From Prado023 sp963706875 (lineage in GTDB: Bacteria; Actinomycetota; Actinomycetes; S36-B12; CAIYMF01), in the NCBI GenBank assembly GCA_963706875.1, contig CAVPNW010000020.1, positions 1 through 64,000 of the forward strand: a DNA stretch of 64,000 nucleotides, in the 5' to 3' direction. How positions within the stretch are numbered: position 1 is the first letter of the stretch; every line of letters begins with the position of its first letter. A model generated the notes under the pieces. That model was not told the DNA's origin. It was given only the letters and a program-made list of their open reading frames with translations, and did no database searches. The translations under genes and the position numbers were made by a program. This document shows positions 17,324-25,601 of this stretch, piece by piece.

Positions 17324-17342
17324 TTCCGTTATGCTGACGGAA
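17324..17342 (+). promoter_or_regulatory. kamA leaderless promoter with overlapping palindrome
   Basis: TTCCGT (17324-17329), seven bases, ACGGAA (17337-17342) form a perfect inverted repeat. Inside it lies TATGCT (17330-17335), a TANNNT -10 box exactly 6 nt before the kamA ATG. There is no Shine-Dalgarno, so the transcript is probably leaderless. A protein bound here would block RNA polymerase at kamA. Confidence 0.65.
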
Positions 17343-18760
17343 TGACGGACATCCTTGACCCGTTCCTGCCGACCGCCGTTCAGGATCTGAACGTCCCCGA
17401 GCAGCCCTACATGTACGGGCGCGTGATCCTCTCCGAACCGGACTGGACGCGGTTCCCCGGGTGGTCGGACGTGACCGAGGAGCAGTGGCGCTCGGCCCAG
17501 TGGCAGCGGGCGCACTGCATCAAGAACTCCCGGCAGTTGCGCGACCTCATGGGCGACCTGCTCGATGAGCGCGTGTACGCCGACCTGGATGCGGACCTGG
17601 CCTACAGGGCCACGATGTCGATGCTCGTCCCGCCGCAGATGATCAACACGATGATGCGCGACGTGTCACCGTCCGGTCCCGGATCGCTGACCGAGGCGTT
17701 CTACGCCGACCCGATCCGTCGCTACATGCTGCCGATGTTCACCGACCGCCTGGACGAGTGGGGCAGCCACCCGTACGCGTCGCGCGACTCCCTGCACGAG
17801 CAGGCCATGTGGGTGGCTGAGGGCCTGACCCACCGCTACCCGACCAAGGTCCTGGCCGAGCTGCTGAGCACCTGCCCCCAGTACTGCGGGCACTGCACCC
17901 GCATGGACCTCGTGGGCAACTCCACGCCGAGCGTCGAGAAGATGAAGCTGGTGCTCAAGCCGGTGGATCGTCAGGAGGCGCACATGGCCTACCTGCGCAC
18001 GCACCCGCAGGTGCGCGACGTGGTCGTCTCGGGCGGCGATGTCGCGAACCTGCCCTGGCCGCGGCTGGAGTCCTACCTCGACCAGCTGCTCGACATCGAC
18101 AACATCCGTGACATCCGGCTGGCGACGAAGGCGCTGATGGCCCTGCCCCAGCACTGGCTGTCGGCCGATGTCGTCGACGGGATGGGGCGGGTGGCTGCCA
18201 AGGCCCGGTCGCGTGGGGTGTCGCTGGCCATCCATACGCACGTGAACAACGCCGCGTCCGTCACGCCGATCGTGGCTGAGGCCGTCAGGGCGATGTTCGA
18301 CGCCGGTGTTCGCGATGTGCGCAACCAGGGCGTCCTGCTCGAGGGAGTCAACGCCACCTCGACCGACCTGCTCGACCTGAGCTTCACGCTGCTCGACGGC
18401 GCCGGGATCATGCCCTACTACTTCTACATGTGCGACATGATCCCCAATGCCGAGCACTGGCGGGTCCCGCTGCACAAGGCCCAGGAGCTGCAGCACGCCA
18501 TCATGGGCTACCTGCCCGGCTTCGCGACACCTCGGATCGTCTGCGACGTGCCCTTCGTCGGCAAGCGGTGGGTGCACCAGGTGCACACCTACGACCAGGT
18601 CCTCGGGATCTCTGAGTGGACCAAGAACTACCGGACCGGGATCGAGTTCGACGACCCGAACGCCCTGACCCGCAACTACCGCTACTACGACCCGATCCAC
18701 ACCCTGCCCGAGGAGGGCCAGCGGTGGTGGGCCCGGCATGCCGACGAGGACCCCAGCTGA
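17342..18760 (+). CDS. kamA: lysine 2,3-aminomutase family radical SAM enzyme
   Basis: Predicted to convert L-lysine to L-beta-lysine, the entry step of the pathway encoded alongside. At 472 aa it is longer than clostridial LAM (416). The radical-SAM cluster motif is Cys178, Cys182, Cys185 in STCPQYCGHCTR, followed by VVVSGGDVANLP (SAM binding) and VRNQGVLLEGVNATSTD. In clostridial LAM the PLP lysine sits in a SHDKV motif after PGGGGK. Aligned by eye, this protein reads DVPFVGKRWVH followed by TYDQV, so the usual PLP lysine is not evident. Glutamate or another amino acid as substrate remains possible, but the context favours lysine. The start ATG overlaps the operator palindrome. Confidence 0.88.
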   Translation: MTDILDPFLPTAVQDLNVPEQPYMYGRVILSEPDWTRFPGWSDVTEEQWRSAQWQRAHCIKNSRQLRDLMGDLLDERVYADLDADLAYRATMSMLVPPQMINTMMRDVSPSGPGSLTEAFYADPIRRYMLPMFTDRLDEWGSHPYASRDSLHEQAMWVAEGLTHRYPTKVLAELLSTCPQYCGHCTRMDLVGNSTPSVEKMKLVLKPVDRQEAHMAYLRTHPQVRDVVVSGGDVANLPWPRLESYLDQLLDIDNIRDIRLATKALMALPQHWLSADVVDGMGRVAAKARSRGVSLAIHTHVNNAASVTPIVAEAVRAMFDAGVRDVRNQGVLLEGVNATSTDLLDLSFTLLDGAGIMPYYFYMCDMIPNAEHWRVPLHKAQELQHAIMGYLPGFATPRIVCDVPFVGKRWVHQVHTYDQVLGISEWTKNYRTGIEFDDPNALTRNYRYYDPIHTLPEEGQRWWARHADEDPS

Positions 18761-18781
18761 GGGCGCCGGCTGTCGGCGCCT
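18761..18781. terminator. hairpin between convergent kamA and lrp-type gene
   Basis: GGCGCCG (18762-18768), loop GCTGT, CGGCGCC (18774-18780): a perfect 7-bp GC stem extended by a G-U pair. It lies directly after the kamA stop and before the convergent regulator's stop, so it can act as a two-way terminator. No U-tract is present. Confidence 0.7.
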
Positions 18782-18789
18782 GCTGATCG

Positions 18790-19227
18790 CTACTCGACCT
18801 GCCGGTCCTCGAACGGGACCGACAGCACGACCGTGGTGCGTGTCGAGACCCCGGCGATCGCGCGGATCTCGCTGAGCAGCGCCTCGAGGGCCACCGGGGA
18901 CGCCACCCGGACCTTGAGGATGTAGGCCTCGTCACCTGCCACCGAGTAGCAGGCCTCGACGCCCTTGATCCTGGCGATCTTCTTGGGCGCCTGGTCCTCC
19001 GCCGAGGCGTCGAAGGCCTTGATGGACACGAAGGCCGTCAGCGACAGCCCGAGGGCCTCCGGGTCGATGACGGCGCGGTAACCGCGGATGACCCCGCGCT
19101 TCTCGAGCCGACGGACCCTCTGGTGCACGGCTGAGGTGGACAGGCCGGTCTCCTTGCCCAGGTCGGTGAAGGACATGCGACCGTCCTGGGCCAGAAGTGC
19201 CACGATCCTGCGGTCGATGTCCTCCAT
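18790..19227 (-). CDS. Lrp/AsnC-family transcriptional regulator
   Basis: A 145-aa regulator. The N-terminal winged HTH (MEDIDRRIVALLAQDGR, then FTDLGKETGLSTSAVHQRVR at about 20-40) is followed by a RAM ligand-binding domain at about 65-140. Members sense amino acids and often control the adjacent catabolic genes, so lysine or beta-lysine is a reasonable guess for the ligand. It starts 10 bp after the acyl-CoA dehydrogenase stop and is probably co-transcribed with it. Candidate targets are the palindromes at 17283-17297 and 17324-17342. Confidence 0.92.
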   Translation of the reverse strand: MEDIDRRIVALLAQDGRMSFTDLGKETGLSTSAVHQRVRRLEKRGVIRGYRAVIDPEALGLSLTAFVSIKAFDASAEDQAPKKIARIKGVEACYSVAGDEAYILKVRVASPVALEALLSEIRAIAGVSTRTTVVLSVPFEDRQVE

Positions 19228-19237
19228 GGGCGCGATC

Positions 19238-20380
19238 CTAGCCGCGGGCCAGCGCGCGCCCGATGACCAGCCGCTGGATCTGGTTGGTGCCCTCGACGAT
19301 CTGCAGGACCTTCGCCTCGCGCATGTAGCGCTCCACGGGGAAGTCGGTGGTGTACCCAGCACCGCCGAGGACCTGGACCGCATCGGTCGTGACCCGCATC
19401 GCGACGTCAGTGGCCAGCAGCTTCGCGCGGGCCGCGGGCAGGGTGAACGGGCGGCCCGCGTCCTTGAGACGGGCGGCCTCCAGCAGCAGCGCACGCGCGG
19501 CGTGGACCTGGGTGTCCATGTCGGCCAGCATGAACTGCATGCCCTGGAAGCCGGAGATGGCCTGCCCGAAGGCCTGTCGCTCGCGGGCGTAGCCGACCGC
19601 CTCCGCGAGGGCACCCCGGGCCAGCCCGACCGCGCATGCAGCGATGCCCAGTCGCCCGGCATCCAGTGCCTGCATCGCGATCCGGAAGCCGTCACCAGGC
19701 GCTCCGACGAGTTCCTCGGCCGGCACCAGGGCACCGTCGAGGATCACCTGGGCAGTCGGCGAGGACATCATCCCCATCTTGTGCTCGGGGGTCGCGAAGG
19801 ACATCCCGGGCGTGGCTGCTGGCGTCACCAGGCAGCTGATCCCCTTCGCTCCGGGCTCACCGGTGCGGACCATCAGGTTGTAGAAGTCGGCCACCCCCGC
19901 ATGGGTGATCCAGGCCTTGGTGCCCGTCACCTGGTACTGGCCGCCCACCAGCTCCGCGCGGGTCGTGAGCGCTGCCGCGTCGGAGCCGCAGTGCGGCTCG
20001 GAGAGGCAGTAGGCGCCCAATGTCTGGCCACCGAGCATCGTGGGCAACCACCGATCGCGCTGGTCGTCGCTACCCCAGGCCACCACAGGGAAGCACGAGA
20101 GCACGTGCACCGAGACACCGAGCGACACCGTCATCCACCGGGCTGCGAGCTCCTCGAGCACCTGCAGGTACACCTCGTAGGGCTGCCCGCCGCCGCCGGC
20201 CTCCTCCGGGTACGGCAGGGCCAGCAGGCCTGCCCGGCCCAGGGTGGCGAAGACCTCCCGGGGGAACTCAGCAGCCGCCTCTGCGGCAGCCGCCCGGGGT
20301 GCCAGCTCCCGCTCGGCGATCTCGGCCGTGAGGTCCAGCAGGTCGCCCGCCTCGGGCGTGGGCAGCATGCGATCGGTCAT
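19238..20380 (-). CDS. acyl-CoA dehydrogenase
   Basis: FAD-dependent oxidation of an acyl-CoA to the 2-enoyl-CoA. It is 380 aa with the three-domain family pattern. Conserved pieces are the flavin/substrate loop GAYCLSEPHCGSDAAAL and TGTKAWITHAG in the middle, and LQIVEGTNQIQRLVIGRALA at the C-terminus with the catalytic base Glu at about 363. Next to the lysine operon, whose product is crotonyl-CoA, a short-chain (butyryl-type) role is plausible but unproven. The ATG at 20380 has no ribosome site and lies 6 nt after TAGCGT, so a leaderless start is likely. It is followed by the Lrp-type gene. Confidence 0.92.
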   Translation of the reverse strand: MTDRMLPTPEAGDLLDLTAEIAERELAPRAAAAEAAAEFPREVFATLGRAGLLALPYPEEAGGGGQPYEVYLQVLEELAARWMTVSLGVSVHVLSCFPVVAWGSDDQRDRWLPTMLGGQTLGAYCLSEPHCGSDAAALTTRAELVGGQYQVTGTKAWITHAGVADFYNLMVRTGEPGAKGISCLVTPAATPGMSFATPEHKMGMMSSPTAQVILDGALVPAEELVGAPGDGFRIAMQALDAGRLGIAACAVGLARGALAEAVGYARERQAFGQAISGFQGMQFMLADMDTQVHAARALLLEAARLKDAGRPFTLPAARAKLLATDVAMRVTTDAVQVLGGAGYTTDFPVERYMREAKVLQIVEGTNQIQRLVIGRALARG

Positions 20381-20420
20381 ATCGCCACGCTACTCCCCGC
20401 CGCGATGGCAGGATGCGCCC

Positions 20421-21341
20421 ATGCTGATGCTGCTGGACTCCGCCGGGCTCTACTACCGCGCCTTCCACGGGGTCCCCGAATCCATCACGGCCCCCGACGG
20501 CACGCCGGTCAACGCGGTGCGCGGGTTCCTGGACATGTGCACCGCGCTGGTCGCCTCCCGACACCCGTCGGGGCTGGTCGCCTGCTGGGACGACGACTGG
20601 CGCCCGCAGTGGCGGGTCGACCTGCTCGCCTCCTACAAGGCGCACCGTGTGGCCGCCGACGGGGCCGAGGACGAACCCGAGGCGCTCGGCGTCCAGGTCG
20701 GGATCATCGCCGAGGTACTGGCCGCACTGGGAATCGCCCGCGTGGGGGCCGCGGACTTCGAGGCCGACGACGTGATCGCCACCCTGGCCCGACGACACGC
20801 CGCCCGCGGGCAGGCCGTGGAGGTGGTGACCGGCGACCGCGACCTCATCCAGCTCGTCGACGACGCCGCCGGCATCCGTGTGCTCTACACCGGGCGCGGG
20901 ATCCGCCGGGTGGAGGTCCTGGACGAGGCTGCGGTGGTCGCCGCGCACGGGGTCCGTCCCCAGCAGTACACCGACCTGGCGATCCTGCGCGGCGACCCCT
21001 CCGACGGACTGCCCGGGGTGCCGGGGATCGGCGCGAAGACTGCCGCCGGGCTGCTTGCACGTTTCACCGACATGGAGGGGATCCTGCGCGCGATCGAGGC
21101 GGACGGCAGCGGCGTGACCCCGCGGATCACCGCGGCGCTGCGCGACAACCGCGACTACCTGGCCCATGCCGAGCAGGTGGTGCGCGCGGCGGACGTGCCG
21201 TTGGACGAGATCGACGTGCGCATCCCCGACCAGCCGTCCGATGCCGAGTCCCTGAGGGCCCTGGCCGAGCGCTGGGGCATCGGTGCACCGATCGAACGGC
21301 TCCAGGACGCCCTGGCAGCCACAGGTACCGGCACCCCGTGA
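20421..21341 (+). CDS. 5'-3' exonuclease (FEN/Pol I N-domain type)
   Basis: Stand-alone 5' nuclease related to the N-terminal domain of DNA polymerase I; it processes flaps or RNA primers. It is 306 aa. Metal-binding acidic residues occur in MLMLLDSAGLYYRAFHG, the FEADDVIATLAR helix and VVTGDRDLIQLV. The helix-3-turn/HhH region is RGDPSDGLPGVPGIGAKTAAG at about 192-212. The frame stays open upstream, but the ATG at 20421 matches the family start, lies 6 nt after CAGGAT (a near -10) and is divergent from the acyl-CoA dehydrogenase with only 40 bp between. Confidence 0.92.
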   Translation: MLMLLDSAGLYYRAFHGVPESITAPDGTPVNAVRGFLDMCTALVASRHPSGLVACWDDDWRPQWRVDLLASYKAHRVAADGAEDEPEALGVQVGIIAEVLAALGIARVGAADFEADDVIATLARRHAARGQAVEVVTGDRDLIQLVDDAAGIRVLYTGRGIRRVEVLDEAAVVAAHGVRPQQYTDLAILRGDPSDGLPGVPGIGAKTAAGLLARFTDMEGILRAIEADGSGVTPRITAALRDNRDYLAHAEQVVRAADVPLDEIDVRIPDQPSDAESLRALAERWGIGAPIERLQDALAATGTGTP

Positions 21342-21347
21342 GGGCCG

Positions 21348-21875
21348 TCAGTGCCGGACGGTCCCGGGCGAGCCGAGGATGATCGACGCGCTGCCGCCCC
21401 GGCGTGGACGTGGCGGCTGATGGACCCGCAGGTCGATTGCCTCCGGGTCGCCGGCCCGGACCTCCACCACGAGGCGCACAGCCCGACGGACCCACTGCTG
21501 GTCGGACTCCCGCGGGACGAGGACCACCGGCACCGCGGACTCAACGTGGCCCAGCGGCCCGAGGTCTGAGCCCTCGCATGCGAGCACCACGATCGCCGAC
21601 AGGGTTTCCAGATGGGCGCTGCGGGCCACCGAGGTCAGACACTCCGGGGCCAGCCCGCCGTCTGCCAGCACCAGGATGCGCCCGGGCATCCAATCCAGTG
21701 CGGCGCGCACCGACTCCGGCGATGTCCCTCGGACACTGAGTCCCGAGACCTTGCCCACCCCGGTGCCGCGCACCGGCCTGGCCGCGCACTCCCGCCCATC
21801 GACGAACAGCGCGGCCAACAGGGCGTGCCCACTGCGCAGTCGCTGTCTGACCACACCTCCATACTGCTCCGCCAA
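21348..21875 (-). CDS. hypothetical protein
   Basis: A 175-aa frame with normal coding composition. I do not recognise the family. It contains two strand-helix units reminiscent of a Rossmann-like fold (GRILVLADGGLAPECLTSV and LSAIVVLACEGSDLGPLGH) and a Pro/Arg-rich end. No signal peptide or membrane segment is evident. The longest form starts at TTG 21875 with a weak ribosome site, so the true start may be internal. It converges with the exonuclease gene (6 bp apart) and lies downstream of helY on the same strand, with a 61-bp gap. Confidence 0.55.
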   Translation of the reverse strand: MAEQYGGVVRQRLRSGHALLAALFVDGRECAARPVRGTGVGKVSGLSVRGTSPESVRAALDWMPGRILVLADGGLAPECLTSVARSAHLETLSAIVVLACEGSDLGPLGHVESAVPVVLVPRESDQQWVRRAVRLVVEVRAGDPEAIDLRVHQPPRPRRGGSASIILGSPGTVRH

Positions 21876-21936
21876 CGACCGCTCGCCAAGTCCAGGGGGC
21901 CCTCGACAAGGTCACGTTTCTGTCGCAGTCCTCGAT

Positions 21937-24666
21937 TCACTCGGCGATCGTGACGGCAACCACCCCGCGGCGGATGGAGTCGATCGCGGTCCGCGCCGCC
22001 TGCGCCAGCGGCGACCCCGGACTGGCGGCCACGAGTTGGCCGAGGAAGTCCATCACCTGCTTGCACCACCGCACGAAGTCACCGGCCGTGAGCTCCGAGC
22101 CCTCCAGCACCGAGCGCAGCGTCCCACCGGCGGCCCACCGGTGGACCGCCCAGGCGAACCCGAGGTCCGGCTGGCGGGTGGCCGGCAGCCCGTGTCGGCG
22201 CTCCAGCACCTCGAGGGTGCCCCAGACCTGCATCGTCTCGTCCAGCGTCGAATGCAGGGCCCCCGGGACGCGAGGGGGTGCTGCGCCCGGCTCCGAGCTG
22301 CCCCGCGACTCGTACACGAGCACCGAGCACGCTGCTGCCAGCTCGGCTGGGCTCAGCTCGTCCCAGAGGCCGTGGCGCAGGCACTGCATCGCCAACAGGT
22401 CGGACTCACCGTAGATGCGGCTGAGCTGCTTGCCCGCGTCAGTCACAATCGGGGTGTCGACGGGACCTGTCAGGTAGCCGAGCTCCATGAGGACGACGCA
22501 GATGCGGTCGAACTGCCGGGCGATGGAGTTGGTGCGCCCCTCGAGCCGGCGCTGCAGGCCGGCAGTCTCGGTGCGCAGGCGATGGGCCCGCTCGGCCCAC
22601 CGGGCATGCTGCTCCCGGTCCGCACAGCCGTGGCACGGGTGGGCCCGCATCCGGGCGCGCAGCTGCGACAGCTCGGCGTCCTCGTCGTGGGCGCGTGCCC
22701 GTCGCCCTGGCCTGGCGATCTCCATCCCGTCGGTGCGGGTGCGCAGCAGGGCGGCGAGCTCGCGCCGGGAGTTGGCCGACCTCGGTGAGAACGAGCGCGG
22801 GATCCGCACCCGGTCCAGCACCTGCGGCGGCACGGGGAAGTCGACGGTGCCCAGGCGGCGGACCTGCCGGTCGATGGTCAGGACGAACGGACGCGGGTCC
22901 TCCCCGAGCGAGAGTCCCGGGTCGATCACGACTGCCACCCCGGCGCGCCGCCCGGTCGGCACGACGATCACATCACCGGGGACGAGGTCCGCCAGCGCCT
23001 CGGCCGCCTCGGAACGCCGCGCCGCAGCCCCTGCCCGGGCCATCCCCTTCTCCTTGGCCGAGATCTCCTGGCGGATGGCGGCGTAGGCGGCGAAGTCCCC
23101 GAGGTGGCAGCTCATCGACTCCTCGTACCCGGAGATGGCCTCCTCGTTGCGCTGGATCTGGCGGGCCAGCCCGACGATGCCGCGATCGGCCTGGAACTGG
23201 GCGAACGAGGACTCCAGGACCTCCCGGGCTGCCGACTTCCCGAGCCCGTCGACGAGGTTCACGGCCATGTTGTAGCTGGGCCGGAAGCTCGAGATGAGCG
23301 GGTAGGTGCGGGTGGAGGCCAGGCCCGCGAGCGCCCCGGGGTCGATCCCCTGGTGCCAGACGACGACCGCGTGCCCCTCGACGTCGATGCCGCGGCGCCC
23401 CGCCCGGCCGGTCAGCTGGGTGTACTCCCCCGGCGTGATCGGGGCGTGGGTCTCCCCGTTCCACTTCACCAGGCGTTCGAGGACGACCGCGCGGGCGGGC
23501 ATGTTGATGCCCAGGGCCAGGGTCTCGGTGGCGAACACCACCTTGACCAGCCCCTCCTGGAAGAGCTCCTCGACCGCCTCCTTGAACGTGGGGATCAACC
23601 CCGCGTGGTGCGCGGCGATCCCCCGCTCGAGCCCGTCGAGCCAGGCGTCGAAGCCCAGGACGGCCAGATCCGAGGGCGGCAGGTCCACGAACCGCGCCAG
23701 GACCCGCTCGCGGATCTCCAGGCGCTCGGCCGGGGTGGTCAGCTGCAGTCCGGCGTGCAGGCACTGCTCGACGGCCGCCTCGCAGCCGGCACGGCTGAAG
23801 ATGAAGTTGATGCAGGGCAGCAGGTCCGCGCGCTGCAGGGCCCGGATGACGTCGGGGCGCTGGGTGCCCGGCAGGGGGCGCGGCCGACGCCCTCCACGCT
23901 GCGGCCGACCCGGGGCCGGGCGGTTGGGCCCGCCGATCCTGCCCCCGCCGCCCCGATGGTCCCGCCGGGCCTTGTCGATGCGCTGGTCGTCGCGGGCCAG
24001 TCGCACGAGCTCGGGGTTGACCGCCCTGCCCCGCTCGTCGACGAACAGGTCGTGCAGGGTCCCGTCGGCGATGACGTGCTGCCACAGGGGCACCGGCCGG
24101 TGCTCCTCGACCACGATGTCGGTGTCGCCGCGCACCTCGGCCAACCACGCGCCGAACTCCTCGGCGTTGCTGACGGTCGCCGAGAGCGCGACCACGCTGA
24201 CGTGCTCGGGGAGGTTGATGATGACCTCCTCCCACACGGGTCCGCGCTCCCGGTCAGCCAGGTAGTGCACCTCGTCCATGACCACGAACTCCAGGCCGGT
24301 GAGCGTGTGGGACCCGGCGTAGAGCATGTTGCGCAGGACCTCGGTGGTCATCACGACCACAGGGGCATCCCCGTTGATGGAGTTGTCCCCGGTGAGCAGT
24401 CCGACCCGCTCGGAGCCGTAGCGCTCGACGAGGTCGTTGTACTTCTGGTTCGACAGCGCCTTGATCGGCGTCGTGTAGAAGCACTTCGTGGACCGTTCGA
24501 CAGCCAGGTGGACCGCGAACTCCCCCACGACGGTCTTGCCGGATCCGGTGGGCGCAGCGACCAGGACTCCGCGTCCGGCCAGGATGCTGGCGCACGCCTT
24601 CTCCTGGAAGGCATCCAGCCCGAACTCGTAGAGTCCGCGGAACCGGGCCAGCGCGGCATCGTCCAT
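21937..24666 (-). CDS. helY: Ski2/Mtr4-type DEVH-box RNA helicase HelY
   Basis: ATP-dependent helicase of the Ski2-like superfamily 2, found in actinobacteria next to the tat/proteasome genes; a role in RNA turnover is likely. It is 909 aa. Motif I is APTGSGKT (residues 38-45), motif Ia TTPIKALSNQKYNDL, motif II DEVH (131-134), motif III ALSATVSNAEEF, and motif VI ends TGRAGRRGIDVEGHAV. A Gly/Arg-rich insertion at about 225-270 and the long C-terminal DSHCT-type helical region (about 700-909) follow. The start lies 10 bp after the lipid-kinase stop, which suggests co-transcription. Confidence 0.94.
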   Translation of the reverse strand: MDDAALARFRGLYEFGLDAFQEKACASILAGRGVLVAAPTGSGKTVVGEFAVHLAVERSTKCFYTTPIKALSNQKYNDLVERYGSERVGLLTGDNSINGDAPVVVMTTEVLRNMLYAGSHTLTGLEFVVMDEVHYLADRERGPVWEEVIINLPEHVSVVALSATVSNAEEFGAWLAEVRGDTDIVVEEHRPVPLWQHVIADGTLHDLFVDERGRAVNPELVRLARDDQRIDKARRDHRGGGGRIGGPNRPAPGRPQRGGRRPRPLPGTQRPDVIRALQRADLLPCINFIFSRAGCEAAVEQCLHAGLQLTTPAERLEIRERVLARFVDLPPSDLAVLGFDAWLDGLERGIAAHHAGLIPTFKEAVEELFQEGLVKVVFATETLALGINMPARAVVLERLVKWNGETHAPITPGEYTQLTGRAGRRGIDVEGHAVVVWHQGIDPGALAGLASTRTYPLISSFRPSYNMAVNLVDGLGKSAAREVLESSFAQFQADRGIVGLARQIQRNEEAISGYEESMSCHLGDFAAYAAIRQEISAKEKGMARAGAAARRSEAAEALADLVPGDVIVVPTGRRAGVAVVIDPGLSLGEDPRPFVLTIDRQVRRLGTVDFPVPPQVLDRVRIPRSFSPRSANSRRELAALLRTRTDGMEIARPGRRARAHDEDAELSQLRARMRAHPCHGCADREQHARWAERAHRLRTETAGLQRRLEGRTNSIARQFDRICVVLMELGYLTGPVDTPIVTDAGKQLSRIYGESDLLAMQCLRHGLWDELSPAELAAACSVLVYESRGSSEPGAAPPRVPGALHSTLDETMQVWGTLEVLERRHGLPATRQPDLGFAWAVHRWAAGGTLRSVLEGSELTAGDFVRWCKQVMDFLGQLVAASPGSPLAQAARTAIDSIRRGVVAVTIAE

Positions 24667-24676
24667 GGCGCTGACG

Positions 24677-25570
24677 CTACCGGGGGACGAGCACCTGCAC
24701 CCCGTCCGGCACGGCTGTGACGGTCACGGGAAGTGGGGCGACCCGCTCCCCGTCGGCGTAGGCGATCTGCCCCGGGGCCTCGAGGGTTGCCGAGGTCACC
24801 CGGCGCGACTCGACGTCGGGATGCTGCAGGTGCTTGCCCGTGTACACCTTCGGGAACACGGTGAGCAGGCGTCGACGGGGCATGCTGTGCACCCAGATCA
24901 GGTCCAGGAGCCCGTCGTGCATGTCGGCCCCGGCACAGACCAGCATCCCGCCCCCGAACGCGGGGCCGTTGCCCACGGACACGATCATCGCGTCGTCGAC
25001 CACCACGTCGCCGTCCAGCTCGGCCCGGTACGGGATCGGCCGGAAGGTCCGCAGCACGGCCAGCATCGCCCGGATGTACAGGGCGGTCCCGCTGGGCCAG
25101 GTCATCTGGTTGGCCTTCTCGTTCGCGCTCGAGTCGAACCCGGAGGACATGACGCACAGGAAGTGCCGGATGGTCCCGTCCGCGGCCTCGATGCGACCGA
25201 CGTCGAAGGCCCTGCGCGTACCTGCCAGGACCACAGACACCGCCGACTCCGGGCTGACCTTGCCAAGGCCCACGGAGTTCGCCGCATCGTTGCCGGTCCC
25301 CAGAGGGACGATCCCCAGGGCCGTCTGCGTGCCGACCACCGCCTGCAGCGCCTGATGCACGGTGCCATCCCCACCGACCGCCACGAGGATGTCCAGGCCC
25401 TCGGCCATAGCCTCAGCCAGCAACAGCTCGGCCTCCTGTGCGGACTCGCCCTGGACGGCCACGATGTGGTCACCACGGCTGGCCAGCCCGCGCAGCACGG
25501 CGGCGCTGTGCCGACCCACCCGGCCCGCCCCGGACGCGGGATTGACCAGGACTCCGATGCGACGCTCCAC
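24677..25570 (-). CDS. diacylglycerol kinase-family lipid kinase
   Basis: Phosphorylates a lipid such as diacylglycerol; YegS/DgkB-like fold. It is 297 aa. Nucleotide-binding motifs are VLVNPASGAGR at residues 8-18 and AVGGDGTVHQAL (GGDGT at 66-70), with PLGTGNDAAN at about 89-98 and GNGPAFGGGM further on. It lies between tatC and helY on the same strand, a placement often seen in actinobacteria. It starts 31 bp after the tatC stop. The exact lipid cannot be deduced. Confidence 0.92.
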   Translation of the reverse strand: MERRIGVLVNPASGAGRVGRHSAAVLRGLASRGDHIVAVQGESAQEAELLLAEAMAEGLDILVAVGGDGTVHQALQAVVGTQTALGIVPLGTGNDAANSVGLGKVSPESAVSVVLAGTRRAFDVGRIEAADGTIRHFLCVMSSGFDSSANEKANQMTWPSGTALYIRAMLAVLRTFRPIPYRAELDGDVVVDDAMIVSVGNGPAFGGGMLVCAGADMHDGLLDLIWVHSMPRRRLLTVFPKVYTGKHLQHPDVESRRVTSATLEAPGQIAYADGERVAPLPVTVTAVPDGVQVLVPR

Positions 25571-25601
25571 GGCGTGCAGGCTACTGCAGCGCAGCGGTGT
25601 G

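Noticed and set aside
15923..17341. N-terminal extension of kamA to a 945-codon frame
   Set aside because: The extension is antisense to the amidohydrolase and kdd genes. The family N-terminus, -10 box and operator all place the start at 17342.
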